In this document: piece by piece, positions 34,774 to 42,182 of the stretch
How the letters are laid out: each line of letters begins with the position of its first letter
How positions within the stretch are numbered: the stretch's first letter is position 1
IMG/VR virus record: IMGVR_UViG_3300021511_000005
Location: 1-64,000 of that record
Direction: 5' to 3' (one strand)
DNA from: a virus
Length of the DNA stretch: 64,000 bases
Translations under genes and position numbers: made by a program
The notes under the pieces: generated by a model
What the model saw: the letters and a program-made list of their open reading frames with translations, nothing else
Database searches by the model: none
What the model was told of the DNA's origin: nothing

Positions 34774-35840
34774 CGGTTTGGTGGCAGGCGGAAGCCCGGT
34801 TTGACTGGGGCGAGTACGTCCGTAACAAGGGCGGGATGCGGTCGCTCCGGGGGCGCGCGGATGAGTACCTTTTGGCGTGCCCGGACTGCCATAAGCCCAA
34901 GCTGGCGGTGAACATCGCCCGGCGGAAGTGGCGCTGTTTCGTGTGCAGTGATGGCGGTCAAGACGCGGCAAGCTTGATCGCCAAGGTGGATCAGCTTCGC
35001 TTTGGGGACGCGTTGCTGCAGGTGATGACCGGCTATCGCGGCGCGGTGGGGCGGATCGATGTCATTGAACAGAGCCTCGACCCCCAGGACGATCGGCGGT
35101 TGGGCTGGATCCCCAAGCCCATTTCGTGGCCGGAGGGCTTCGTGTGGTTGGCTCCGTTCGACCGGCCCAACGGCGGGATGGTCCACCGGCGCGCCGTTCA
35201 ATATGCCATCGGTCGTGAGTGGCCAGAGTATGCGGCTGATGCTATGCGTTTGGGGGTCTGCGAGCGTGGGCGCTTTCGTGGACGGATCATCTTTCCGGCC
35301 TTTGATAGCGGGGACCGATTGATCTTCTTTCAGGGCCGGGCGACGTGGACCCCCGATCCACGGGAGCGCCATGTCAAGACGTTGAGTCCGCGGCGAGACG
35401 ATCCGGAGAATCAGGCCGGGCCGGCGGACTGCTTGCTCAATCTCCACACCGTTATGTCTCAGGGCTTCGACAGTGTGGCCTTGATTGAGGGTCCCACCGA
35501 TTGCATCAAGGCCTGGCCGGACGCGGTGGCGAGTTTCGGCAAGACGATCAGCGCTCGACAGATGGAGCTGTTGATTCGCGCGGGCGTCCGACGTGTGGAT
35601 ATCTGTTGGGACAACGATGTCATCCCGCCAGAGCAACGGGCTCGTGGGGTGATCAGCGGCTACGAGGCGGCGCTGAAGGTGGCGCCGACGATGACGGACC
35701 TGTTCGACGTTCGCGTGGTTTGTCTGCCCCTGGGGAAGGATCCGGGGGAGTTGACCAAGGAACAGCTCGAGGGGTATCGTGCTCACGCTCAGCGGTGGGG
35801 GCATGGCGACCGTTTGAGCCACATCCCGGATACGTTGTAG
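34770..35840 (+). CDS. DnaG-type DNA primase (zinc finger plus Toprim)
   Basis: 356 residues. The N-terminal zinc ribbon CPDCHKPKLAVNIARRKWRCFVC (~37-58) recognises template. A reduced polymerase domain follows with GRFRGRIIFPAFDSGDRLIFFQGR. The Toprim module has EGPTDCIKAW (Glu ~240) and DICWDND (~277). Shorter than bacterial DnaG because it lacks the helicase-binding C-terminus, as in many phage primases. ATGA overlap with the helicase gene. Confidence 0.85.
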   Translation: MTVWWQAEARFDWGEYVRNKGGMRSLRGRADEYLLACPDCHKPKLAVNIARRKWRCFVCSDGGQDAASLIAKVDQLRFGDALLQVMTGYRGAVGRIDVIEQSLDPQDDRRLGWIPKPISWPEGFVWLAPFDRPNGGMVHRRAVQYAIGREWPEYAADAMRLGVCERGRFRGRIIFPAFDSGDRLIFFQGRATWTPDPRERHVKTLSPRRDDPENQAGPADCLLNLHTVMSQGFDSVALIEGPTDCIKAWPDAVASFGKTISARQMELLIRAGVRRVDICWDNDVIPPEQRARGVISGYEAALKVAPTMTDLFDVRVVCLPLGKDPGELTKEQLEGYRAHAQRWGHGDRLSHIPDTL

Positions 35841-35863
35841 CCCTTCGGGGCGGAGGAGGCGCA

Positions 35864-36346
35864 ATGCACGAGTGGTCAAGAGTCGTCTGGGCAGTCTTGA
35901 GACCCCGTTACCGAGCTGCGCGCAGGCTGGGGCTTCATCGTGACGAGCTGGAGAGCTTGGCGGGCATGGCCGCGGTTGAGGCGGAGCTGTCGTGGGTTCC
36001 CGATGGCGGCCGGAGCCTATCCAGCTGGGTCTACCTGTGCGTGGAGTTCGCGGTCAGGAAGCGATTGGCCAAGGTCGCACGGGAGTTTGCGGACGATGAG
36101 ATGGACGAGTGGGTGATGGACCCCGATGAAGGCCCGGAAGCCCGCGTGGTGGTTTCGGAGGCCCTGGTCTATCTTCAGGCCCGGCTCACCCAGGCTGAAT
36201 GGTGGCTGCTGTGGATGTATCACGGTGAAGGCTACAGCGCCAAAGAGTTGTCCAAGCAACTTGGCCTTGCATATGGGACAGTTAGGAACCAATTGTCCGC
36301 AGCCCGTCGGAACGCGATGACAATCCTGAACCACGCGGAAGGGTAA
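35864..36346 (+). CDS. ECF-like sigma factor
   Basis: 160 residues from ATG 35864, GGAGGAGG ribosome binding site 4 nt upstream. A region-2-like half (ELESLAGMAAVEAELSW ... SLSSWVYLCVEFAVRKRLAK) and a region-4 helix-turn-helix (LTQAEWWLLWMYHGEGYSAKELSKQLGLAYGTVRNQLSAARRNAM) are joined by an acidic linker. Only two sigma domains, as in ECF factors. It could redirect host RNA polymerase to phage promoters. Its last codons coincide with copy 2 of the TGACA/CGCGGAAGGG motif. Confidence 0.7.
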   Translation: MHEWSRVVWAVLRPRYRAARRLGLHRDELESLAGMAAVEAELSWVPDGGRSLSSWVYLCVEFAVRKRLAKVAREFADDEMDEWVMDPDEGPEARVVVSEALVYLQARLTQAEWWLLWMYHGEGYSAKELSKQLGLAYGTVRNQLSAARRNAMTILNHAEG

Positions 36347-36347
36347 G
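36318..36347 (+). promoter_or_regulatory. Bipartite motif, copy 2
   Basis: TGACAATCC (36318-36326), 7-bp spacer, CGCGGAAGGGTAAG (36334-36347), identical in both halves to copy 1 although here it also encodes the end of the sigma factor. GGAAGG also serves as ribosome binding site for ATG 36351. Confidence 0.45.
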
Positions 36348-36350
36348 GAT

Positions 36351-37295
36351 ATGAGCAACGAACCCCCAATTATCGATGATCCGGAGGACGAGGCGGAGGT
36401 GGACCCCGAGGAGCTGAAGCAGCTCCTGGGACAAGCCCACGACCTGGGACTCCACATCAACAGCCGGGATCCCATCGAGATCGCGGCCCTGGTGGCGCTG
36501 GCCCAGCAGGAACGCGGATCGGAGCATCCGGTTCCCTGCTACGGCCTGAGCTACGACCCGACAGACAGGCGCTGCCGTGTTTGTCAGCTCCGCACCAAGT
36601 GCGCAGAGCTGGACCAGTCGCCGCGGGTGGAGGTATCCGACCTGACCCAACTTCAGGCGGTCCCGTGTGATGTGTGCGGGGGGTCGCTGGAGGTCGAGCT
36701 ACTGGACCGAGAACACCAGGAGGTTCGGGACTACGGATGCACCACCACCGGCTGTGCCAACACGTTGGGTGTCCAGTGTGGGTGGGAGACTCGCGCGGCT
36801 GACGTGGTCCGGGACATTGTGTTGCCCAAGGATGAAGTGGCCGAAGCGGAGCCGGAGGACGATTCCGTCCCCCCCTCGGAGGTCCCCCCTCCGGCTCCGC
36901 CGAAGCCCTCCAAGAAGAAGGCCAAGAAGAAGGCCAAGAAGAAGGCCAAGAAGAAGGCCAAGAAGAAGCCGAAATCCGACGCTACGCCCGCTCCCAAGAA
37001 GAAGGTCCAGGTGAAGGTGAAGCGGAAGCCGACCAAGCCAGCCAAGAAGAAGGCCAGCAAGAAGAAGACGGTCACGGTGAAGCCCAAGGGCAACGGCAAG
37101 CCCACGGGGAAACTGGTCTACATCTATGACGGCGAGCCCTACAACACGTTGACCCCGATCGCTGTGGCCATCAGCGGAAGCCGAAACTGGAGCGGCAAGC
37201 GGTTCTTCCGGGTCAAGGGCGAGCTGGAAGCGGGGACCACCCTGGAGCGCGAGTGGGAAGGCCAGACCTACTCCGTCCGCGTCGAGAAGGAGTAG
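36351..37295 (+). CDS. Zinc-motif protein with histone H1-like Lys tail and permuted DUF2924-like domain
   Basis: 314 residues. N-terminal acidic helix; residues ~62-85 carry CYGLSYDPTDRRCRVCQLRTKC; a second Cys group follows (CDVCGG...CTTTGC). Residues ~185-250 are a (K3-4)AK repeat like histone H1/HC1, with Pro linkers. The end (YDGEPYNTLTPIAVAISG-RNWSGKRFFRV, then AGTTLEREWEGQTYSVRVE) matches the two halves of DUF2924 in swapped order. Probably a DNA-binding/compacting protein; the zinc motif recurs in the -1 frame after ssb. Confidence 0.6.
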   Translation: MSNEPPIIDDPEDEAEVDPEELKQLLGQAHDLGLHINSRDPIEIAALVALAQQERGSEHPVPCYGLSYDPTDRRCRVCQLRTKCAELDQSPRVEVSDLTQLQAVPCDVCGGSLEVELLDREHQEVRDYGCTTTGCANTLGVQCGWETRAADVVRDIVLPKDEVAEAEPEDDSVPPSEVPPPAPPKPSKKKAKKKAKKKAKKKAKKKPKSDATPAPKKKVQVKVKRKPTKPAKKKASKKKTVTVKPKGNGKPTGKLVYIYDGEPYNTLTPIAVAISGSRNWSGKRFFRVKGELEAGTTLEREWEGQTYSVRVEKE

Positions 37296-37298
37296 ATC

Positions 37299-37883
37299 AT
37301 GTACGAGGGCAACAACGGCCGGGTGGCAATCGCGATCCCGAGCTTCAACGACATCGTGTCTCGGATTGCCAAGTTCGAGACCTTCCAGGTGGCGGATCGG
37401 CTCTACAGCGCCGACTTGCTGATCCCCCAGCTCACCATCAGCGGTAAGGACCTGATCGCGGAGGCCGCGAGCTGCGCCGCGCTGATCCTCTACTGGGGCG
37501 TGGAGGCCGCGCGTGCGCGGCGTCACGTCGAGAGTGTGGAGGGCTCTTATCGCGGGTGGCGGGATCGGAAGTGGCTGGATCTGAAGTCCACGCCGATTGA
37601 CGACGGCAAGGGCGGGGTGAAGATCCCGTCTGATGCCGTGTGTGATAAGCAGTATCGCACTCACCCAGAGTATGGCGTCTGGCAGCAGCGGAAGGCCGCT
37701 GCTCAGGAGGCCGCCGAGTGTGCCGAAGCGGTCCACGAGGCGTTCAAGGCCAAGAAGGATCTGGTCAAGGTGATGGAAAATCTGATGCGTGACGAGGCCG
37801 GTGGCCCCTATTGGGTCTCGGAGCAACCGTCCGTTGAAGTCCCACGACAGCCCCAACTAGCAGGAGAACAGGCCAATGAGTAA
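37299..37883 (+). CDS. UvsY-like recombination mediator candidate
   Basis: 194 residues, AAGGAG ribosome binding site. Mostly helical, with the pattern seen in UvsY-type proteins of long-tailed phages: a YRGWRDRKWLDL segment, HPEYGVWQQRKAAAQEAAECAEAVHEAFKAKKDLVKVMENLM with alternating Ala and charged residues, and a basic 'K-KKD' end. Located directly before SSB (overlap 8 nt) and close to RecA, where a mediator that loads recombinase onto SSB-coated DNA would be expected. Similarity is from memory of the family pattern only. Confidence 0.4.
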   Translation: MYEGNNGRVAIAIPSFNDIVSRIAKFETFQVADRLYSADLLIPQLTISGKDLIAEAASCAALILYWGVEAARARRHVESVEGSYRGWRDRKWLDLKSTPIDDGKGGVKIPSDAVCDKQYRTHPEYGVWQQRKAAAQEAAECAEAVHEAFKAKKDLVKVMENLMRDEAGGPYWVSEQPSVEVPRQPQLAGEQANE

Positions 37884-39441
37884 CGGAGATCCGTCCCAGA
37901 ACTATCCACAGCCGGGCCAGGGGCCGGGGGTCCACGGACATGCCCAAGCCGCACCGGACCCACAGCAAGGCTACCAGCAGCCGCAGGGTCAGCCGCAGGG
38001 TCAGCCGCAGGGTCAGCCGCAGGGTCAGCCGCAGTATCCCCAGGGGCCGCCACCGCAGGGCCAACAGGGGTATCCGCCCCAGCAGCCTCCGCCCCAGCAG
38101 CCCCAGCAGCCTCAGCCGTGGTTCGACCAGAATACGGGGCAGTGGGTTTATCCCCAGCAGCCTCCGCCCCGGCAGCCGCAGGGACCAGGGCCGTCGCAGC
38201 TCAGTCAGGCCGAGCTGGACGCCTTGAACGAGACTAAGCAGGAGCTGGACGATCGGACCAAGGACTTCGGGGACGTGGATTACTACAAGCCGAAGCAGCC
38301 CCAGTCCGTGGGTGACACGGTGGATAGCCTGGTCCGTCTGCTGCCGGCTTGGCCGGGCAAGGAGCAGACGGCTCAACCCGCCGGAATGTTCTGGAAGGAA
38401 TATGTTCACTTCATCTGGGTCCCGAGTCAGGAGGATCCGGGGAAGAATACCCGGATGGCCGTTCTCTGTGAGCGGGAGATGACGCCGGCGGGCTACGCGC
38501 CGGCGCCGTGTCCGGTCTGCGATCGGCGCGACTTGGCGGAGAAGGAAGGCGACCAGAAGATGGCTACGGCCCTGTCGGCGCGGCCGCGGTTCCTCTTTAA
38601 CGTGATCGACATGGAGGACAACAACCGTCACTGGAAGCAGGACAAGGCCACAGGGGCCTACACTTGCACCGCGGCGGTCGGCACCTTCGGGCCCGGGCTG
38701 ATGAAGAAGTTGATCAACATTTTCCATCAGCGTCAGAACATCGCGGACATGCGGTACGGTAAGAGCTTGGCCATCAGCACTAGCAAGGTGGGCAAGCAGC
38801 GACGGGATGTCCGTTACGACGCCTTGGACCACGGCGATCCGGGTCCCGTGCCTCAGGGGATGGAGAACATTATTCTGGTGGACCTGTCGCAGGTCACTCC
38901 CAAGAAGGACTACAACGAGGTGGCCGTGGCGATGAGGGTCACCTATCCGCCGCGGGACCAAGCTCCGCCGCCCCAGGGTTATCAGCAGCCTCAGGGTCCA
39001 CCGCCGCAGCAGGGCTATCAGCAGCCTCCGCCCCAACAGGGGCCACCGCCACAGCAAGGTTACCAGCAGCAGGGGCCGCCGCCGCAGCAGAGGCCACAGC
39101 CGCCCTACGGGAACCCCTATCCTCAGCAGGGCGGGCCGCCGCCGCAGCAAGGAGGCTATCAGCCTCCACAGCAGGGCCAGCAGCCTCAGCAGGCCGGCCC
39201 GCCGCCCCAGCAGCCTCAGCAGGCCGGCCCGCCGCCCCAGCAGGGATATCAGCCGCCTCAGCAGGCCGGCCCGCCACAGGGCCAGCCAGGGCCCCAGGGG
39301 GGCCCCCCGCCTCAGCAGGGCTATCAGCCCCCAGGAGGCTACGCCCAGCCGGCGGGGCCTCCTCAGCAGCAACAGCCACAGCAGGGGCAGCAGTCGGTCC
39401 CCTACGGTGAGCAGGGGCAGGATCCGGATGTCCCTTTCTAG
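37876..39441 (+). CDS. gp32-like single-stranded DNA-binding protein with Pro/Gln-rich arms
   Basis: 521 residues, AGGAGA ribosome binding site. Residues 1-110 are Pro/Gln-rich with a run of five PQGQ units. The core (~115-360) has the gp32 look: FWKEYVHFIWVPS, then C198 and CPVC (~213) as zinc ligands, ARPRFLFNVIDME, VKV-like strands and RRDVRYDALDHG. Residues ~365-510 are a second Pro/Gln-rich arm. The extreme C-terminus DPDVPF resembles the bacterial SSB tip (DDDIPF) that recruits partner proteins. The stop lies in a candidate -1 frameshift signal. Confidence 0.75.
   Translation: MSNGDPSQNYPQPGQGPGVHGHAQAAPDPQQGYQQPQGQPQGQPQGQPQGQPQYPQGPPPQGQQGYPPQQPPPQQPQQPQPWFDQNTGQWVYPQQPPPRQPQGPGPSQLSQAELDALNETKQELDDRTKDFGDVDYYKPKQPQSVGDTVDSLVRLLPAWPGKEQTAQPAGMFWKEYVHFIWVPSQEDPGKNTRMAVLCEREMTPAGYAPAPCPVCDRRDLAEKEGDQKMATALSARPRFLFNVIDMEDNNRHWKQDKATGAYTCTAAVGTFGPGLMKKLINIFHQRQNIADMRYGKSLAISTSKVGKQRRDVRYDALDHGDPGPVPQGMENIILVDLSQVTPKKDYNEVAVAMRVTYPPRDQAPPPQGYQQPQGPPPQQGYQQPPPQQGPPPQQGYQQQGPPPQQRPQPPYGNPYPQQGGPPPQQGGYQPPQQGQQPQQAGPPPQQPQQAGPPPQQGYQPPQQAGPPQGQPGPQGGPPPQQGYQPPGGYAQPAGPPQQQQPQQGQQSVPYGEQGQDPDVPF
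37979..38035 (+). repeat. 12-bp tandem repeat encoding PQGQ
   Basis: The unit CAGCCGCAGGGT is repeated in tandem at 37979-38026, followed by a partial unit. It encodes the PQGQ run in the N-terminal arm of the SSB. Perfect copies suggest recent slippage expansion. Confidence 0.8.
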
Positions 39442-39565
39442 GGGAGGGGTCTCCACGGCCACCCGTTGGCTCTGACGGGTGGCCGATTTGCCGCGGCCAC
39501 CATAACGACACGGATCGAACCTGCGGTCTGTGTGCCAGGTCGGAGGCGTGCAAGGTGGAGACCCC
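39413..39565 (+). promoter_or_regulatory. Candidate programmed -1 ribosomal frameshift element at the ssb stop
   Basis: In order: SD-like AGGGGCAGG (39413-39421), 10 nt, the X-XXY-YYZ heptamer C-CCT-TTC (39432-39438, in the ssb frame), TAG as next codon, and a 7-nt spacer. GGGGTCTCCAC (39446-39456) then pairs perfectly with GTGGAGACCCC (39555-39565). Stacked directly on that stem is a second one, GGCCACCCGT (39457-39466) with ACGGGTGGCC (39475-39484). This is the architecture of dnaX-type -1 frameshift signals. Function is inferred from sequence alone. Confidence 0.7.
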
Positions 39566-39656
39566 GCCGGATGCGGGTCCGCCGCCCGTCCCCACAGAAC
39601 ACCCAGCCCAGGACCCCGAGGCCCTGGAACGCATGATGCGAGGTACCGATGGCTAA
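39438..39656 (+). CDS. -1 frame extension of SSB carrying a zinc motif (no start codon of its own)
   Basis: After a -1 slip at 39432-39438 the ribosome would read 72 further codons from CTA 39438 to TAA 39654-39656, giving a ~593-residue SSB. The frame has no ATG, GTG or TTG before its conserved part. It encodes WPICRGHHNDTDRTCGLC-RSEAC, the same C-G-xx-DxTDRxC-xx-C-x5-C motif as the H1-like protein at 36351, then a Pro-rich linker and an acidic helix. It overlaps the recA start by 8 nt, so extension and recA translation may be coupled. Confidence 0.65.
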   Translation, partial: LGEGSPRPPVGSDGWPICRGHHNDTDRTCGLCARSEACKVETPPDAGPPPVPTEHPAQDPEALERMMRGTDG

Positions 39657-40788
39657 GTCAGCCACCGCCCAGAAGAAGGCCACTAAGAAGACCACCAAGA
39701 AGGCCACCCCCAAGCGCAAGGGTGCGGGCAAGGTCAGTCCCAAGAAGCGGGCCACCCAGCTCCAGGTGATGGTGGAGGCCCGCGAGTTCCTGCAGCAGAA
39801 GCACGGCAAGGGTGCGGTTCGGATGATGAACGAGGTGGACAGTACCATCCCGGGCTATATCTCCACGCAGTCCTTGGCGTTGGACAAGCTCGTAGGCAAT
39901 GACGGGGTCCCGCAGAGTCGGATGATCGAGATCTACGGGCCGGAGGGGATCGGGAAGTCCACCATCAGCGATCATCTGATTGCCCAGGTCCAGAAGCTCG
40001 ACGGTGTGGCCTATCTGTGGGATACGGAGAACGCGCGGGACCACCGTTACATGGACCAGGTGGGCATCGTCCGCGGCCGCGCTATCCGCGTTGAGGCGGA
40101 CACGGTGGAGGCGGGTTACGCTATCGCTCAGGACACCATCGACTGGCATCTGGCCCATTACCCAGACCGGCTGGGGATCTGGGTCTGGGACACAGTGGCG
40201 GGAACGCCCACTGAAGCGGAGTTGGACCCCAGCAAGTCCAATGAACGCTTCGGGCCGGCGAAGATGATCCGCGGCATGTGCCGTGTGTTGACTCAGAGCC
40301 TCAAGAAGTCCCGCTGGATCTTCGTGGTGGTCAACCAGACCTATATCACGCAGAAGGGGCACTTCCCGGTAGTCAAGACCTACGGCGGTGAGGGGATCCC
40401 CTACTACAGCTCTGTTCGGCTTGAGTGCGGCTACCGGAGTCCGCAGTGGCGGACGACAACGTCCAAGGAGGCCGGCGAGGATCCGATTGGGCAGACCATC
40501 ATAGTCAAGTCGTCTAAGAACAAGACCTTTCCACCGTTGCGGTCAGAGAAGATCTACATCCGCTACGGCGAGGGCATCGATAACGTGTGGACGTTGTATG
40601 ACACGCTGTGTGGTGCCGGGATGATCACTCAGGCTGGGGGCTGGTACGAGCTGGACTGGCCGGAGGTGGCGGGCAAATACCCCAAGTGGCAGAGCGGCTA
40701 CGACGGGTTGAAGCAGCTCTGCTCGGAGAACGTGGATCTGTGGAGAGACGTGATTCTGGGCTATCAGGCGCTGGAGAAGAGGCGATGA
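39649..40788 (+). CDS. recA: RecA/UvsX-family recombinase
   Basis: 379 residues. A Lys/Thr/Ala-rich N-terminal arm (~1-35, H1-like) precedes the core: LALDKLVGNDGVPQSRMIEIYGPEGIGKST with Walker A GPEGIGKST (~97-105), LWDTENARD (~125), Walker B LGIWVWDTVAGTP, and WIFVVVNQTY. The C-terminal part carries PYYSSVRLECGY. Catalyses strand exchange on SSB-coated DNA. Weak GAGG ribosome binding site; the start lies inside the end of the -1 ssb frame, hinting at translational coupling. The basic arm is an unusual addition. Confidence 0.85.
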   Translation: MAKSATAQKKATKKTTKKATPKRKGAGKVSPKKRATQLQVMVEAREFLQQKHGKGAVRMMNEVDSTIPGYISTQSLALDKLVGNDGVPQSRMIEIYGPEGIGKSTISDHLIAQVQKLDGVAYLWDTENARDHRYMDQVGIVRGRAIRVEADTVEAGYAIAQDTIDWHLAHYPDRLGIWVWDTVAGTPTEAELDPSKSNERFGPAKMIRGMCRVLTQSLKKSRWIFVVVNQTYITQKGHFPVVKTYGGEGIPYYSSVRLECGYRSPQWRTTTSKEAGEDPIGQTIIVKSSKNKTFPPLRSEKIYIRYGEGIDNVWTLYDTLCGAGMITQAGGWYELDWPEVAGKYPKWQSGYDGLKQLCSENVDLWRDVILGYQALEKRR

Positions 40789-41420
40789 GCAACGGACAAC
40801 CGGCGGAGGCCTACCCCCTATATTGGCCGGAGAGCTGGACGAGGACCGCTCCGCATAAGCGTCAGCGAGCCGCCTACAAGGTTAGCCCGGGCCGGGCCAT
40901 GGACGACCTTCAGGCGGAGCTGCGGCGTTTCAACGCACTCTACGTGGTCATCAGCTCCAACATCCCGTTGCGGCTCGATGGGTTGCCCAGGGCCAACAGC
41001 ATGGACCGGCTCTACGATGATCCAGGCGTGGCGGTCTACTTCAGCCGCTACGATGAGACCAGCCGCGAGCACATCCCCCACGTCATGGCCTGTGACCGCT
41101 GGGACCTGGTCCACCACAATATGCGCGCGGTGGGCCAGACCATCGAGGCCATGCGGACCATCGAGCGGACGGGAGCGCTTGAGCTACTCAATCGGGCCTT
41201 CGAGGGCTTCAAGGCTCTGCCGCCGGCGGAGAAGCCGAAGCGGCCCTGGTGGGAGGTCTTCGGTCTGCAGAAGGAAGGGACGAGCCTCCTGGTGGTGGAG
41301 GCTGTCTACAAGGCCCGGGCCCAGGAAACCCATCCCGACAAGGGAGGCGATGAGGATGCCTTCAAGGAGCTGGGTCAGGCCCTGGAGGACGCTAAGGTGG
41401 ATCTCGAGGAGGCCCGGTAG
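40785..41420 (+). CDS. J-domain protein (phage DnaJ-like co-chaperone)
   Basis: 211 residues, ATGA overlap with recA. Residues ~1-145 form a unique alpha/beta domain (RFNALYVVISSNIPLRLDG ... DPGVAVYFSRYD ... DRWDLVHHNMRAVGQTIEAM). Residues ~154-211 are a J-domain with WWEVFGL, a helix of basic residues, the diagnostic HPDKGG (~182) and a final helix. It would stimulate a DnaK-type ATPase, probably the host's. Its location between recA and DNA polymerase suggests replisome assembly. Confidence 0.7.
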   Translation: MSNGQPAEAYPLYWPESWTRTAPHKRQRAAYKVSPGRAMDDLQAELRRFNALYVVISSNIPLRLDGLPRANSMDRLYDDPGVAVYFSRYDETSREHIPHVMACDRWDLVHHNMRAVGQTIEAMRTIERTGALELLNRAFEGFKALPPAEKPKRPWWEVFGLQKEGTSLLVVEAVYKARAQETHPDKGGDEDAFKELGQALEDAKVDLEEAR

Positions 41421-41734
41421 TGACAGATCGCCCCGATATCGTCAGAGAGCTAGTAGGCCCGCACCAGTCGTTGAACCTGATCCAGTCCGCGGTGGACGAT
41501 CTGAAGACCACGCTGGAGGCGTGTCCGAGCCAGGAGGACCCGTTGACCAGCCCCGTCTACAGAACCTGGGACCGTCGCGTCTGCATGAAGTTGGGTGCGG
41601 CTTTCGGCCATATACGCCATGCCCAGGCCTGCGGGCACATCACACCGGACGTCTACCACAAGATTTATCTTGAGCTGCTGGGCATCACGACGCGCCAGGC
41701 CGCGGCCGTGGAGATGGGGCTCCAGAAGCCATGA
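41420..41734 (+). CDS. Small helical protein, unknown function
   Basis: 104 residues, GTG start overlapping the previous TAG by one base. Predominantly helical (LVGPHQSLNLIQSAVDDLKTTLEACP, then KLGAAFGHIRHAQACGHITPDVYHKIYLELLG). No recognised motif. ATGA overlap with the next gene places it in the polymerase operon. Confidence 0.65.
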   Translation: MTDRPDIVRELVGPHQSLNLIQSAVDDLKTTLEACPSQEDPLTSPVYRTWDRRVCMKLGAAFGHIRHAQACGHITPDVYHKIYLELLGITTRQAAAVEMGLQKP

Positions 41735-41874
41735 AGTGGTTGGCAAGGATAGCTCCCCTATTCATCGGGGCTGGGGCGGTCTTACTCTGGAGCGCCAACG
41801 GCCGGTGGTGGCTTTTGTTGCCGGGCGTGGTTTTGTTCGCGGCCGGGTTGGCCGTTAGTCAGGCGCGTCCATGA
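41731..41874 (+). CDS. 47-residue two-helix membrane protein
   Basis: ATG 41731 overlaps the previous stop, and its own stop overlaps the next ATG. It consists of IAPLFIGAGAVLLWSANG and RWWLLLPGVVLFAAGLAV, two TM helices joined by a short loop, with a basic N-terminus. Similar in outline to small host-membrane-targeting phage peptides. Function unknown. Confidence 0.6.
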   Translation: MKWLARIAPLFIGAGAVLLWSANGRWWLLLPGVVLFAAGLAVSQARP

Positions 41875-42182
41875 GTCGTGGTTGGTCTGTCAACCTGTCC
41901 CTGGTGGGTCAGTCCCAGGAGATCGACTTGCCCGCTCCCCCGTTGTTCCAGACGAGCGTGGGGCCAGTGGTGGAGCTGGTCTTCTGGAGCCTGTTGGTGG
42001 AGCGCTGGATGCACGCGGTCAGTGAGCATTTCGAACGCGAGCTGCCATTGGGTCACGTTCAGGTGACCTACGGCGATTTGACCTGGATTCGCCGGGTGGC
42101 GGCTCGATCGGGTATCGAGGGTTTGCGGGAGTGCGTTTCCGATTTGGAGGAGTTCCAGCTCCCGAGCAAGGGGGAGGGATGA
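41871..42182 (+). CDS. Small protein of unknown function
   Basis: 103 residues. Begins with a beta-like VNLSLVGQSQEIDL, then helices (GPVVELVFWSLLVERWMHAVSEHFER; IRRVAARSGIEGLRECVSDLEEF). No known motif. ATGA overlaps at both ends keep it in the operon leading to the DNA polymerase. Confidence 0.6.
   Translation: MSRGWSVNLSLVGQSQEIDLPAPPLFQTSVGPVVELVFWSLLVERWMHAVSEHFERELPLGHVQVTYGDLTWIRRVAARSGIEGLRECVSDLEEFQLPSKGEG

Noticed and set aside
37979-38035. Tandem short repeats that might suggest a CRISPR array
   Set aside because: The 12-bp units are contiguous, in frame, without spacers, and encode PQGQ repeats.
37765-39462. Minus-strand open frame of 565 codons, Leu/Arg-rich
   Set aside because: Mirror image of the Pro/Gln-rich ssb repeats; the Leu/Arg repeats are exactly what the antisense of CAG/CCG codons gives.
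39457-39484. Hairpin after ssb as an intrinsic terminator
   Set aside because: It has no U-tract, lies inside an open -1 frame, and is stacked on a second stem at ideal distance from a slippery heptamer, so a frameshift stimulator explains it better.
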